Shown here: positions 11,744-23,199 of the stretch, in pieces
Position numbering within the stretch: the stretch's first letter is position 1
How the letters are laid out: each line of letters opens with the position of its first letter
NCBI GenBank assembly: GCA_032622095.1
Contig: CP136061.1
Span: forward strand, 18,666,991-18,730,990
Length of the DNA: 64,000 nt
Direction: 5' to 3'
Source: Siphonodentalium dalli
Lineage: Eukaryota > Mollusca > Scaphopoda > Gadilida > Siphonodentaliidae
Made by a program: the position numbers and the translations under genes
The notes under the pieces: generated by a model
What the model saw: the letters and a program-made list of their open reading frames with translations, nothing else
Told to the model about the DNA's origin: nothing
Database searches by the model: none

Positions 11744-12301
11744 CTGTAAACAAAATGATAGGCATATGTATAGATTCAATGTTCGTATATAAATTGACCA
11801 CAATTTGATGATGTCGTAGAGGATGAAACACATTTGCTTATGGAATGCACTACGAAGTGAACTTTTGGAATCAGTGATTAACCATAATCCGAATTTTTGA
11901 CGCATTAATGCGATCAATTTATATTAATATGTTGACAAATGAAAGTCCCACTCTAAGCCTAACAACATGTAAACTGATCCGTCGCTTCTTCAGTGCTCGT
12001 GCTGAGCAAACAACAGTTAGGTAACCATTACTATGATACATGATCCCGAGCCTCCTTGATCATCTTAGCATATTACGTAATTTTGTTCTTGTATGTTTTA
12101 TTATCACATGTTTTGTATATACTGTTATCCATTGTATTAGCAAACTGGATGTGTTTTTTTTTTGGCCAATATATCATTATTACCTATACTACATGACGAC
12201 CAGAGTAGGTACATTGCATTCAACTGTGTTCAATCTCATATGATACCAAGTTAATCAAAACTGTTTCCAGAACCAATGTTGCACTTGCTAGCCATGTAAA
12301 C

Positions 12302-12543
12302 TTGAACACCATTACCATCACAATCATCATCACAATCATCATCATCACTATCATAATCATCGTCGTCTTCATCATTATAATAATCAGCAGCATCATCATC
12401 ATTGTCGTCGTAATCACCGTCACCATAATCGCAGCCATCATCATCATCGTAACTATCACCACCATAATGATGATCATCTACATCGCCAGCATCATTATCA
12501 GCATCATCACCACCACCATCATCACGATTCGTCCTCATCATTA
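12302..12543. repeat. imperfect ATC/CAT trinucleotide microsatellite
   Basis: About 240 bp of imperfect (ATC)n. The minus strand reads as an Asp-rich frame and the plus strand as an Ile-rich one. Both follow from the repeat and are not called as genes. It lies in the large intron of the Pif-like gene. Confidence 0.9.
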
Positions 12544-12587
12544 GTATTTTGTAAATATATACTATATAGCTTATGAATTGCAGTTAA

Positions 12588-13235
12588 AGGGGTACTGTAC
12601 CCCAATTTCAATAAATTCCCGGTGACAATAGCGATCTAATATGAATATTATATTATAAAATAACTAATTTGAGTCGACGATGTCTACTGAAAACGTTCCG
12701 GTTAACAGGCTATCGTAAAAGTAAAATTGAATTATTTAATATAAATTCATTTATGGCTGGAGTCATAAAATGGAGAATTATGCCATCACGAGTTACCGTT
12801 CTTGAAATCGCATATGTTGCGTGTCTTTTATCGACGGCCGTTCACGAACATTATTGAGTTGCAAACAAAACATGTTACCTGCAAAAGAAGGCCCGTTATA
12901 ACCGATTCGGAAAAAAGGAGAAAGAAACAAGAGTCATAATGCGTCAAGTATTTTATAGGGAGTGAGATTGTTCGATGGAAGAGATTGAATGCATCAATCG
13001 AAGCTGTGAGCAATGAACTTCCGGTTCTTCTTGCGACCTGCGTCTTCTCCGGTGAAGGTCAAAAACATGGCGAGTAGTTTGAAATCGTAATATTTTTGTT
13101 TCCAAGCCAAGATCAATATTTTTTTCGCTAAATTAGGTTTATACGAAACTCATTTAACACGAACACAATCTAACTTGAAAGTTATTTCAATGGGAGTAAA
13201 TAAAAATATCGCCTATCTTTGTGTACAGTACCCCT
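12588..13235. mobile_element. TTAA-flanked element with AGGGGTACTGTAC termini
   Basis: TTAA at 12,584-12,587 and 13,236-13,239 flank ends AGGGGTACTGTAC and GTACAGTACCCCT, a perfect inverted repeat of 13 bp. The 648-bp interior has no transposase frame. The TTAA duplication points to a piggyBac-type non-autonomous element. Confidence 0.7.
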
Positions 13236-13543
13236 TTAAGTGTACTTCAAAAATAATTCGACCACAGCTAGAATATCTTCAACAACATGTGTGTCTCCCG
13301 ATGCTGATTGCTGAGCTCGAATGCTAACTTTAAGTACAAGCATACAGTTCTCAGTTACAATTGGCAACCTTTGTGCAATAGAAATATAAGTCAATAGAAT
13401 TTATAAGTCAATAAAATGTATAAGTCAATATAATTTAATTTCAGACCGTGTGTGCCAATAGCGTTTCGGTGTGTATTTCACTAGCCACTGCTTTAAGTTA
13501 GTGCATTTCATGACGAAGCGGTATTCATCGCCCACGTTCACCC

Positions 13544-14030
13544 CTGGCTAAGTGGTCGTGCTAATGTACTACGATGCTGGCGGGTCCTGCTGAATTGTTA
13601 TGATGCTGTTAAAGCAAACTGATGCTGTTAAGATGAATACCGCTGTTTTTTCTAGTTGTCGTTTTTGCGGTGTTCGGATAATCTGAACATATCCACGAAA
13701 CGCCATTACGTGTTTCAAAAATTTGATACCATATTTTGTGAAATATTTTAATATTTATTTATTGCAAATCGACTATAATCAAGATGGTTATTCACGTCGT
13801 TTTGTAAACACCAGCTCGGCCATTATAAAATATGTTAAATATATATATGTTCTTGAATGTTTCATACAGACACTGTCTTTTTCTCAAATCCCTTGGATTA
13901 TCCAAACACTGCCAAAAGGACAACTTTCGAAAAAAACGGTAATTTTTCGTGAAGGCAACAGTTTTCCATACCATGCAGCAGCGTAGCAATTCAGCATAAC
14001 CCAGCAGCATCACAGCAGACTAGCAGGAGT
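13544..14030. mobile_element. non-autonomous TIR element, family N1 (copy 2)
   Basis: The left end CTGGCTAAGTGGTCGTGCTA and right end CAGCATCACAGCAGACTAGC match those of the copy at 4,898-5,390. Shared core phrases include TTCTTGAATGTTTCATACAG and CGACTATAATCAAGATGG. Non-coding. Confidence 0.58.
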
Positions 14031-14367
14031 TACTTATACAGGTATACACAGTTCTTTGGACGCCGCTATGTGTACTTTCTACTTTTATGTACCTGCCCAA
14101 AGTGACCAAACGTCAAATATTGCATGGTAAAGCTACCTCTTCCCGAAGTTGTTATCTGATGGGGAATATTCAATTGCAATATCAGTTCTGATTGTGGGAA
14201 AAACATATGCCAGACATAATTCAAAGTATATTAGTTAACCAAGTCAATGTGCTGTGTGTAGATAGTGACTGTGCGCAGTGATAATTATGCCAATCGAATC
14301 CAAACATGACAAATCGCGAAGAGCGTTTCATGTTTCTGTTTCCTGAACCAACATACATTCTATACAT

Positions 14368-14532
14368 GTTATCGCTGCAGTGAATTTATCTGGGGCGAAG
14401 TATCACGTCGAGTTGGAGAGGTCAGATCGCTGGATCAAACGAGCCGCCGCAGGCGTCGAGTTTGATCCAGCGATCTGACCTCTTCAACGAGACGTGATGC
14501 GAAGCCCAGATCAATTCACTGCAGCGATAACA
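14368..14532. repeat. long palindrome (MITE-like)
   Basis: GTTATCGCTGCAGTGAATT and its inverted copy enclose a long inner stem containing GAGGTCAGATCGCTGGATCA and its complement around GAGCCGCCGCAGGCGTC. The arms are about 75 bp with few mismatches. No target duplication was assigned. Confidence 0.75.
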
Positions 14533-15256
14533 GGTTTATTATATGACATGCTTTTTATTTAAAAAGCACATGCTTTTTATTTAAAAAGCGCAATTTCTCT
14601 CATTAATTATGAAATGAAACCAATTCACACGCTCGCTAGTATCAAAAATAAAGAAAGAACTGTCCTGCTTTTTCCGGTCATGCGCAGTATGCGAGATGAG
14701 GAAGGGTGGTATGACATCGGATCAAACTGCAGCTGATCCGATGGCCAGGAAATGATCGCTATACAATAGCGGTATTGGGGAAAGAAAAACGATAGTCATA
14801 GAATAAAACACTGTAACAGTCTAGTACTCCGCGAATTGACAAACACAAATGTATCACCCCCTCCCCGTTTGATTTAAATTGTTCGACAATCGATGTTACC
14901 ACCTCCCACGACCTCACATCATCATTTCGTTATGATATGTTACAATTTATCACCAGTCATTGTTTCGCACGCATCACAGCTGTAAATAAGTTACCTTATT
15001 GTGCCACTCTGTTAAAATATGTAATACTAGCAGGGTTACCCGGCGTTGCCCAGGTTAATGTATGCTGTGGATATTTGTTGGGAATAGAGAATGCTCTTGC
15101 TTAAAGTGTTACACGTTTTCTCATAAATTGTATATTCAAATATAATCACAAAATATGGTTATTACAGTCATGGAATATAAGTAGTGGCTCACCTTGTCAA
15201 TTGTCATTGTGTTTATCGCGATTAATCCGTTCCACCAATAATGAAGTATTTATTAT
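14533..15256. other. unassigned intronic sequence
   Basis: Contains a direct duplication of ACATGCTTTTTATTTAAAAA-type sequence at about 14,550-14,590 and a CTAGCAGGGTTACCCGGCGT motif at about 15,028 that looks like a repeat end. No gene seen. Confidence 0.35.
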
Positions 15257-16020
15257 GCCCCCGATCTCCGATGGAGATTTGGGGGTATATAGTGGAGCCG
15301 TCCGTCCTTCCGTCCGTCCGTCCTTCCGTCCGTCCGTCCTTCCGTCCGTCCTTCCGTCCGTACGAACATTTCAACTCATAACTTTGGTTTCGCTAACTCG
15401 ATTCAGTTGATCTTTGGTATGCTAATAGACCAGCCGGGGGGACAAGATTTCCCCATAACTGCGGTTTCGTCCGCCCATTTTTTCCAGAGTTACGCCCCTT
15501 TTTGGACTTAGAAAATTCAGTTTTCTGTGGCATACGAACGTTTCAACTCATAACTTTGGTTTCGCTAATTCAATTCAGTTGATCTTTGGTATGCCAATAG
15601 ACCAGTCGGGGGGACAAGATTTCCCCACAGCCGTGGTTTCGTCCGCCCATTTTTTCCAGAGTTACACCCCTTTTTTGACTTAGTAAATTCAGTTTTCTGC
15701 TACTTTTTTTGGTTTCCAGATGATAACTTGATTTTGGATTATTTATTTGCAAAACCCGTTTTTTTGTGTATTACCAATATCGCAATACAGGTCAAGGTAA
15801 AATTTCGGTTCAATCGGATAATTTTTGTGAGAGTTATGACCCTTTTTCGACTTAAAAAATAATATTTTTTTTAGAAAATTCAGTTTTCCTTCTATTTTTG
15901 TGGCACCAGACCAAATTTGAAGCTAATATAGAACAACATGTGGCATTTTTATAGCGCTTAACCAGAAAGTTTCTCTGATTGTACAGTCGGGGGCGTTACC
16001 TCCGCCTAGCGGTGCACTTG
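15257..16020 (+). repeat. interspersed repeat, module family M (CCGTCCGT type)
   Basis: Begins GCCCCCGATCTCCGATGGAG, then GGGGGTATATAGTGG and a (CCGT/CCTT)n tract, followed by two modules about 173 bp apart. Each module starts TACGAACxTTTCAACTCATAA and contains CCAGAGTTACxCCCCTTTTT and GACTTAG. The far end is GGGGGCGTTACCTCCGCCTA. Non-coding. Repeats of this look are common in lophotrochozoan genomes (general knowledge, not searched). Confidence 0.75.
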
Positions 16021-16969
16021 TTTATTTACAACTGCGTATACATTAGACGTTATAATATGATACATGAACATCATAAACACATTAATTCGATAAAAGATGA
16101 TAATTTGGTTTTACATATTGAGATGTATCAATCAATCTAGTGGGTTGGACTAAGATCTCGAGGACACCTGGCTATCATATCTCCATGAAGATACAGATGT
16201 TTCAAAGAAATTTCCAGGTGCTATATATAGACTAAATATTCTTAGTTTAAACGAAATGTTGCTGCGCACATATATCAGCTACATGTGCCAAGCACAGAGC
16301 GAGATTTTGAGTTGTGTATGTCAGTCAATGAGTCTGTTCTAAAACCCTTGTCAGATGTCAGTATTGGTATGACCCTGAAAAGTATTGTGTTACTAACTGC
16401 ATTTTCTTGTATATCAGAAGAAACTATATTTGACTGCATGAACACTGTTACCACTATTTTTGAACAGTCCTCCATATCTCTTGGAAAATTGTAACTTTTT
16501 GTGGAAACTATATTAAATGGAACAGACTCAATATTGTTATTATATATATGCAATCCTCTGACGGTTCGAGGTCTCTCAGTTTGCACGAATATATGTATCT
16601 CTTCAATAGAATGATAAATATACGTTTAATACTTCTTCTAGTTATCTCTTTTTGCTAGCTCATTGTGTGAATGCCTTGATTGCCATTCTCATATAAATAT
16701 GACTGTTAAGAAGATATAATTGTTCAAGTGACTTATGTTAGTCACCATATGTCGGGATTGTGAAATGTGAACGCCCAACTACTTAAAATGATATGGAGAT
16801 GGCCTGGTGACTGTATATAACTTATATGTGGATATCGGCGAAAGCAATCTTACCAATGGTAGTGGATATCCGCTCGCCATCCGTGACGCAAACGACACCA
16901 AATGTGATTTAACGCCATATTGCGAAAGTGATTATGTATTCGTTTGATGGAAATCAGCGACAAAACTAT
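16021..16969. other. unassigned; 69-codon frame without recognised domain
   Basis: The open frame at 16,285-16,494 has varied composition, unlike the repeat shadows, but no recognised motif, signal peptide or splice pair. It is not called as a gene. Confidence 0.3.
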
Positions 16970-18400
16970 TTCACCATATTTTTTAAATTTCCCCTCCCAC
17001 CAACAGCGTCATTTTAGAAAATTTCAACCCGCACCATTATCTTCCTTGTAAAAAGTTACCCCTCTTAGAACGCCTTGGTGCCATCTCGATTGTACCGCGT
17101 GAAGTTATATATAGAACGCGCACAGACAGACAAAAAGACAGACAGACAGCACGATTTTATTTCTTGTATCATTTGAGAAGAACGTGTCTGAATTTGATGG
17201 TAATTGGTACTACAAATATTTTGTATCAGTTTTGGTGACCCTCCCGTCCCTATTTCGGACTCAAGCTACACACACTAAGACTCATTAGCGATTAGAGATG
17301 CATATTTATGAAATTGGTGAAAATTGGCGAGTATACAAATTCGTATCAAATTTAAGGTCCCATAGGGCACCAATTTGGTGTATCTAAATCACACGATAAG
17401 ATTCCTCGTATCACGGAGAAGAATATGTATCAATCTGGTGGAAATCGGCACTAAACATATAAATATAATTTGTTGTGTCCCTCTCATCTCTATACACCAC
17501 TGACTCGAATGGCCCAACTTGTGACATCCTTAAACCACACGATTACACTCCTGATATCATGGAGATGATTGTTTATAAGTTTAGTGATAATCGCAACTAA
17601 ACAATTTTTTTTATAAAATTTGGTGCCAATCCATCCCCTCTCCACCTCTCACCCAAACAGCACCACTATGGCGTCTTTAAATCACGATTAGATTCATCAA
17701 TTTTGGTGCCCCTGTCCCTTTCAATGCAACCCTGACTCGAATGAGGCCACATTTGACAGATAAAAGCCACACAATTAGACTCCTCATACCATGGGGATGA
17801 TTTTGTATAAGTGTGGTGGCAATCGGCGACTTATTATCAAATTTAGTGCCCACCCCTCCCAATATCTCATCCAAAAACAACAATTTGGCGTTGTTAAATC
17901 GCACAATTAGATTCATTGTATCATGAAGAAGAATATATATCAATTTGGTGGAAATCGGCACTAAAATTAGTTTTATCAATTTTGGTGCCCCTCTCCCATT
18001 CCGTTCATCCCTGACTCAAATGACGCCACTTTTGACATATTTAAACCACACCGTTGGATTCTTCATATCATGAGGATGATTATATATAAGTTTCGTGGCA
18101 ATCGGCGACAGAAAAAAAATCTGCCTACCCCCCTTTCGGGCACCCCTGACGCGAACGGCGCGACTTTTGCCATATTTAAACCACGCCATTAGATTCCTCA
18201 TATTATGGGAATGATTATATATAAGTTTGGTGGCAATCGGCGACAATTTTTTGTTCTGCCCCTCCCCCCTTTCTGCCCCTGACAACAACGGCGTCACTTT
18301 AGAAAATTCTAACCCCGACCATTATCTTTCTCGTAAAAAGCTACCCCTAGTAGACCCCTTTGGCATCATCTAGATGGTCCCCTGTGAATTTCTATAGAAC

Positions 18401-18439
<39 letters not shown>

Positions 18440-18445
18440 TTCGCA
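16970..18445. repeat. array of diverged ~135-145 bp modules with ACAG tracts at both ends
   Basis: At least eight modules share a GATTCCTCATATCATGGxGA-type block, ATTATATATAAGTTTGGTGG, CAATCGGCGAC, a C-rich stretch (TTGGTGCCCCTCCC) and CTGACxCGAATGGCGxCAC. The flanks are duplicated: TTTTAGAAAATTTCAACCC ... ATATATAGAACGC plus (ACAG)n at 16,990-17,150 matches 18,290-18,440. No coding frame survives. Confidence 0.75.
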
Positions 18446-18496
18446 AATATAGATATAGATGTTTGTAACAATGTATACAGGAGAGGGGCTTATTAA

Positions 18497-18732
18497 CCCT
18501 GTCGAGACTAAATGCTCATTGACGAGTAGGTCCCTTAGGAAATGTTCAGATAATAAATTCAACAAATTTGTTGAACTTATTATCTAAAACATTTCATATC
18601 ACTGAATATGAATACTTCTGCCCTTGTATTATCTGTTCGTCACACTGTCGTCTGCTAATGCATCGTGAACACCCATCCAAATGAATATTAGATCGTTGCA
18701 ATATACAATCCATTCAGTATATTTAGAATGGG
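18497..18732. mobile_element. TTAA-flanked MITE, family Q (copy 2)
   Basis: TTAA at 18,493-18,496 and 18,733-18,736 flank a 236-bp element, inverted relative to the copy at 10,435-10,674. Its centre is a short perfect palindrome around AACAAATTTGTT. Confidence 0.6.
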
Positions 18733-18736
18733 TTAA

Positions 18737-19794
18737 GTTATGTGACTTGTGCCCAATCCTCTATGTATTATAATAAATAAAATACAGAAATAAGTAAATC
18801 AAATATAGTAAAGTGTTAATAACACACAGGTACAATCTTTGCAGCAATAAGATGTCAGGTTACATTTGTACCTGATATTTTCTGACAGACATCTTAGTGC
18901 AGCTCCATGTGAACACGCCATTATTGATCGATTTGCTCGAGATATCTGAGTGAATTTTTAACAGGATTAAATATTGTGGAAAACGCCATGTTTTTAATGT
19001 TGAATATCAATCTGAAAATTCAAACTACGAGTCATCTTTAATGACATTCTGATCTTAATCACGTGACCTTGTGTGTAACCAAAGTGATGTCCTATCAAGT
19101 TGATCGGAATTGGTATAATGTTATGAATTTTTCGTATTCAGTGATGGGACCTGGTGTTGTTGGATTGGTATAATGTTATGAATTGTTGTTGGAGCTAAAT
19201 CGTGAGAACCATTGACGATGAACAGATGAGTTCATGGTTATGTCTCGATCCGTCGACTCAATTTATTTAAGAAATTAATGTAGTTTGAGTGTATTTTATG
19301 AAAGTGTATAGCGCTGTGGTCGTTATGCACATTGTGTGAACCGCGAAGCTTTTCACACTAAATGTGCCCCAACGGCCACATTGATTGGTATACCTCAAAG
19401 TAAAACACACTCACACTGCATTCAATTCTTATATTTATATATATATAGCTTTTTCCTTATTAATTTCTATAATTTCAGTTGATTTATTTTCGGAAATATG
19501 CCTGCAGTTTGAATATGGAATATCATAGCGTTTTTGGTTTTATGGTTGAAGGAATGATACATATAGCGTTAAAGTATATCTTTATTATCCTCCATATTTG
19601 AAGAGTTAGATACTAACTCACAATGAAGTGTAAACATATATACAAATACACAAAGGTCCGCAAGCAAAACACTTAATTTAGATAGGAATGCATAAACACA
19701 TCATGACAGCTTAACTTTTACACACAAGAAGCAAACAAAACCTAAAGTAAAGATATGGTTTGCCCGAGTCCCCCCCCCCCCCCCCCCCAGTGCA
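18737..19794. other. unassigned intronic sequence ending in a poly-C tract
   Basis: No gene or element recognised. TTGGTATAATGTTATGAATT is duplicated at about 19,110 and 19,165. A run of about 18 C residues at 19,771-19,788 precedes the MULE-like element. Confidence 0.35.
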
Positions 19795-20179
19795 GCTGAA
19801 TAGGTCACTCTCACCGGTTTTCTGTGATAAAGTTACCCAGGTTCCTAATTTTGTGATAAAGTTACCCAGGTTGGTGAGAATTGTGATAAAGTTACCCAGG
19901 TTAAGCAAATATCACAATATCAACTCGATTTAAAATGACAGAAGGAAATATTGTTCAGTTTTGGCAAGTAATAGCCCTTATCAAGCATAAATTAAGACAT
20001 ATTAGTACTGTACTTCATCATTTTGATCACAAAAATCAATAATTTGTTGCTATTAAACATGAACTATTATTAACCTGGGTAACTTTATCACATTCTTCTA
20101 CAACCTGGGTAACTTTATCACAATTTCAGGAACCTGGGTAACTTTATCACAGAAAACCGGTGAGAGTGACCTATTCAGC
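19795..20179. mobile_element. MULE-like TIR element with internal triplicated motif
   Basis: The inverted termini GCTGAATAGGTCACTCTCAC are followed on each side by CGGTTTTCTGTGATAAAG, so each terminal repeat is about 110 bp. Within each arm TGTGATAAAGTTACCCAGGT occurs three times, six in all, inverted between arms. The flanks share CCCAGTGCA immediately outside both ends, a plausible 9-bp target duplication as in Mutator-like elements. The interior is only about 170 bp and non-coding. It lies in the large intron of the Pif-like gene. Confidence 0.65.
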
Positions 20180-20443
20180 CCCAGTGCAGTCTACCTATGA
20201 ACTATCGGTCGATTAGCCCGTGGCCGCGCAATTAAACAAACACGCCCAATTGTTCTATTAATGTACCGCTTCTATCTATAGGTCAACAACATATGACATC
20301 CGATCGGGTTATTGTGTGTTTTATTATGCTATGAAACGCATGACCCAATTGCCAGTTGACCAATCACCGAACGGGATTTAGTGTAACACATGCACGGGAT
20401 ATGTTAATATATGGATATGTACAAAACAATATAATAAACTTAC

Positions 20444-20513
20444 CATAATCGTCCTCTTCCTCTGTTGGGGCTGCTGTTACTGTCGATCTCGCGATGACTG
20501 CAATCACCAAAAC
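20444..20513 (-). CDS. Pif-like protein, exon 2 (signal peptide core)
   Basis: This 70-bp exon lies between acceptor ttttctcacag and donor GTAAGT. It encodes VLVIAVIARSTVTAAP followed by TEEEDDY and one base of the next codon, which the exon at 11,743 completes as Asp. The hydrophobic VLVIAVIA run followed by small residues (TVTA|A) is a typical signal peptide core and cleavage region. The acidic stretch after it would start the mature protein. Phase 0 at the start fits the proposed 6-codon exon 1. The following intron is 8.7 kb. Confidence 0.68.
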
Positions 20514-20873
20514 CTGTGAGAAAAGAGCATGCTTTGTGATTATGTCGGGTCTGTAGCATTGAAGCAACTCATAATCGTCAAGCACCAAATTAGACAGCAA
20601 CTGCTTGCTTTTAACATGGAAACGGGGGTCAAAATAGGCCCGCCACTGGTCCCGCTTTTGTTTCTAGCACGTAACAATAAAGCGCGGTCTATATTAGATT
20701 CTTCTTCATATTGTATTATAAAAGCACGACCATCGTCTCACTTCTGAGCGGGACGTCGAAAGCAGTTTATAATTTTTGAGACGCTAGTGAGACAGAACTT
20801 GTCGTTAACCCATTCATGTAATGGTTTTTGTGTACAAAGTTAAGCCAACTTCACAAAACTGGAAGTTTATTAC

Positions 20874-20891
20874 CCGTGTTCGTTGAAACAT
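20874..20891 (-). CDS. Pif-like protein, proposed exon 1 (start codon)
   Basis: ATG followed by five codons (MFQRTR) and donor CGG|GTAATA, in phase 0 with exon 2 and separated from it by a 360-bp intron. Joined to exon 2 it gives a textbook signal peptide: a basic n-region, the VLVIAVIA core and a TVTA-A cleavage area. The exon is only 18 bp of coding sequence, so a chance match is possible. Transcript data would settle the start. Confidence 0.42.
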
Positions 20892-22104
20892 AATACATGT
20901 CCTATCACACCGTACAATCATCATGGTGTGTATCTGGTCGCAACGGCATGTATTTTCGTCGCTATATGGCGTAGTTATAACGGCGTTTATAAGTACTATT
21001 TTGAGAAATGAGCTGCTTGAAACGCACGGATTTCAAGGTATATAATAATGTTTGTGTTATATTCTGCTTAATATCTCAGCTTCCATCAATTTTGGACACA
21101 TGGTTAGGCAAATTTCGTCTATAGTTAATGTACTTTGAATGTTGTTTTAATTCAGTTAATTTGAGACAATATACATGTACCAAGCAGTAGATTGAGTGAT
21201 AGTTATGAAATGTTAACGTTCGTTTTATTTTCACCGACTTTAACTGACAATTCTCTAAAATTGATAGAACAGATCAATCAGCGACAACAATCATTCAAAT
21301 CACATCAGTCAGAATATAAATAAAGAACATGTATTCTGTATTCACGGTACGATCTAACACCAAATTAGTCCGTCAAAAAAAACGTGCAAGCACCATCAGT
21401 TGTGCGGCACAGGCATCGCGAAATTCAACAAAAACATCTATCAGCTTTACGTTAAAAACGAGTACAAAAATCATTATTGTGAACACTCTTTATATATTAT
21501 CTACCGCTTTTTGGAGACGAAAGCATGGTCGCTCTTTGTCAAAGACTTCATTGGAGTGCCAACAATTAAAAACGTGTTAAAACTTTCCCTTTTCGATATT
21601 GGACCATCAGAACCGCATATTTAAACGGACATGGCTTAATCCAGCTTCCAAATTTTGTCTACGTAATTTGGAAGCAGGTATCAGTTAGGTTGACACAGAA
21701 GTGAAAGAAACGCTCTTTATGTTTACCATATCATCCATAGACTAACACGGCACGCTCTTTTCTGTTCCATGTCGTACACATGGATGTTGTTTGTTTGGGA
21801 CCCAAACACCGTGTTCAAAATTGTATTTTTACGACCTCGGTGCGTCTTTATATAATGACCGTAGAAAGTTAATTCAAGTATTTATCGACCTATTTCGATA
21901 CCTGGAAAAAATCAAAAGCGAATATTATTATGTGTATTTTGGAGCGCAAACCGCCATGTGGCTTTAATGGGCCCATTGGCACAATCTAATTTTTCTGTTT
22001 TTTTTAGAAAACGACCAACGGTAGTTTTAGTGTGCGTGTGTCAAATTAATCCCTGGATCTTATTAAAATATGCTTTTGTGATTATCGTCATCGTATTATT
22101 TTTT
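20892..22104. other. unassigned; unexplained 21,400-21,624 reading frame
   Basis: The plus frame ending at 21,624 reads CGTGIAKFNKNIYQLYVKNE and continues with balanced composition (YIIYRFLETKAWSLFVKDFI) to a stop. It looks more protein-like than neighbouring shadows, but no domain or splice context was recognised. It might be a remnant of a transposon or host exon. Confidence 0.25.
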
Positions 22105-23010
22105 GGATGGTGTTTCATATGTTCTATCCTTGCGTATGTTCTATCCTTGTGTATGTTCTATCCTTGCGTATGTTATATCCTTGCGTATGTTCTATCCTTG
22201 CATATGTTCTATCCTTGCGTATGTTCTATCCTTGCATATGTTCTATCCTTGCGTATGTTCGGTCCTTGCGTATGTTCTAACCTTGCGTATGTTCTATCAT
22301 TGCGTATGTTCTATCCTTGCGTATGTTCTAACCTTTTAGTATGTTCTATCCTTGCGTATGTTCTATCCTTGCGTATGTTCTATCCTTGCGTATGTTCTAT
22401 CCTTGCGTATGTTCTATTCTTGCGTATGTTCTATCCTTGCATATGTTCTATCCTTGCGTATGTTCGGTCCTTGCATATGTTCTATCCTTGCGTATGTTCT
22501 ATCCTTGCGTGTGTTCTATCCTTGCGTATGTTCTATCCTTGCGTGTGTTCTATCCTTGCGTATGTTCTATCCTTGCGTGTGTTCTATCCTTGCGTATGTT
22601 CGGTCCTTGCGTGTGTTCTATCCTTGCGTATGTTCGGTCCTTGCATATGTTCTATCCTTGCGTATGTTCGGTCCTTGCGTATGTTCTATCCTTGCGTATG
22701 TTCGGTCCTTGCATATGTTCTATCCTTGCGTATGTTCGGTCCTTGCGTATGTTCGGTCCTTGCGTATGTTCGGTCCTTGCATATGTTCGGTCCTTTCATA
22801 TGTTCGGCCCTTGCATATGTTCTTCGGACCTTGCATATGTTCGGTCCTTGCATATGTTCTATCCTTGCGTATGTTCGGTCCTTGCGTATGTTCGGTCCTT
22901 GCATATGTTCGGTCCTTTCATATGTTCGGCCCTTGCATATGTTCTTCGGACCTTGCATATGTTCGGTCCTTGCATATGTTCGGTCCTTGCATATGTTCGG
23001 TCTTTGTGAC
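22105..23010. repeat. 17-bp minisatellite, >50 units
   Basis: Units of GTATGTTCTATCCTTGC (17 bp) with a second variant GTATGTTCGGTCCTTGC and G/A exchange (GTATG/ATATG). The second variant dominates the right part. A block of about 105 bp including the odd TTCTTCGGACC unit is duplicated (about 22,760-22,865 and 22,870-22,975). As 17 is not a multiple of three and the unit lacks stops, long frames of 222-352 codons arise in all three frames. They are not called as genes. Confidence 0.93.
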
Positions 23011-23199
23011 GCCTAAGTATTGCGAATTACGTCGATTTCAAGTTATTTTCACTTTATGCGTCTAGTAAGCACACAGTTCTCTTGTATATGCATGAGAAGG
23101 TTTGACTAATTTTGTATAAAATAGGATGGGGCGTCTTTAATTTGAAGTTCAAACTACATAACTATAATTTTCCATAAATTATTCCGCGTGTACAATGTT

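Noticed and set aside
12251-12541. Asp-rich acidic protein on the minus strand, tempting next to a shell-matrix-like gene
   Set aside because: It is an imperfect ATC trinucleotide microsatellite inside the intron, with equally open frames on both strands and no splice signals.
21958-23016. 352-codon Cys/Tyr-rich frame
   Set aside because: By-product of a 17-bp repeat without stops. All three frames are open and the protein period simply equals 51 bp.
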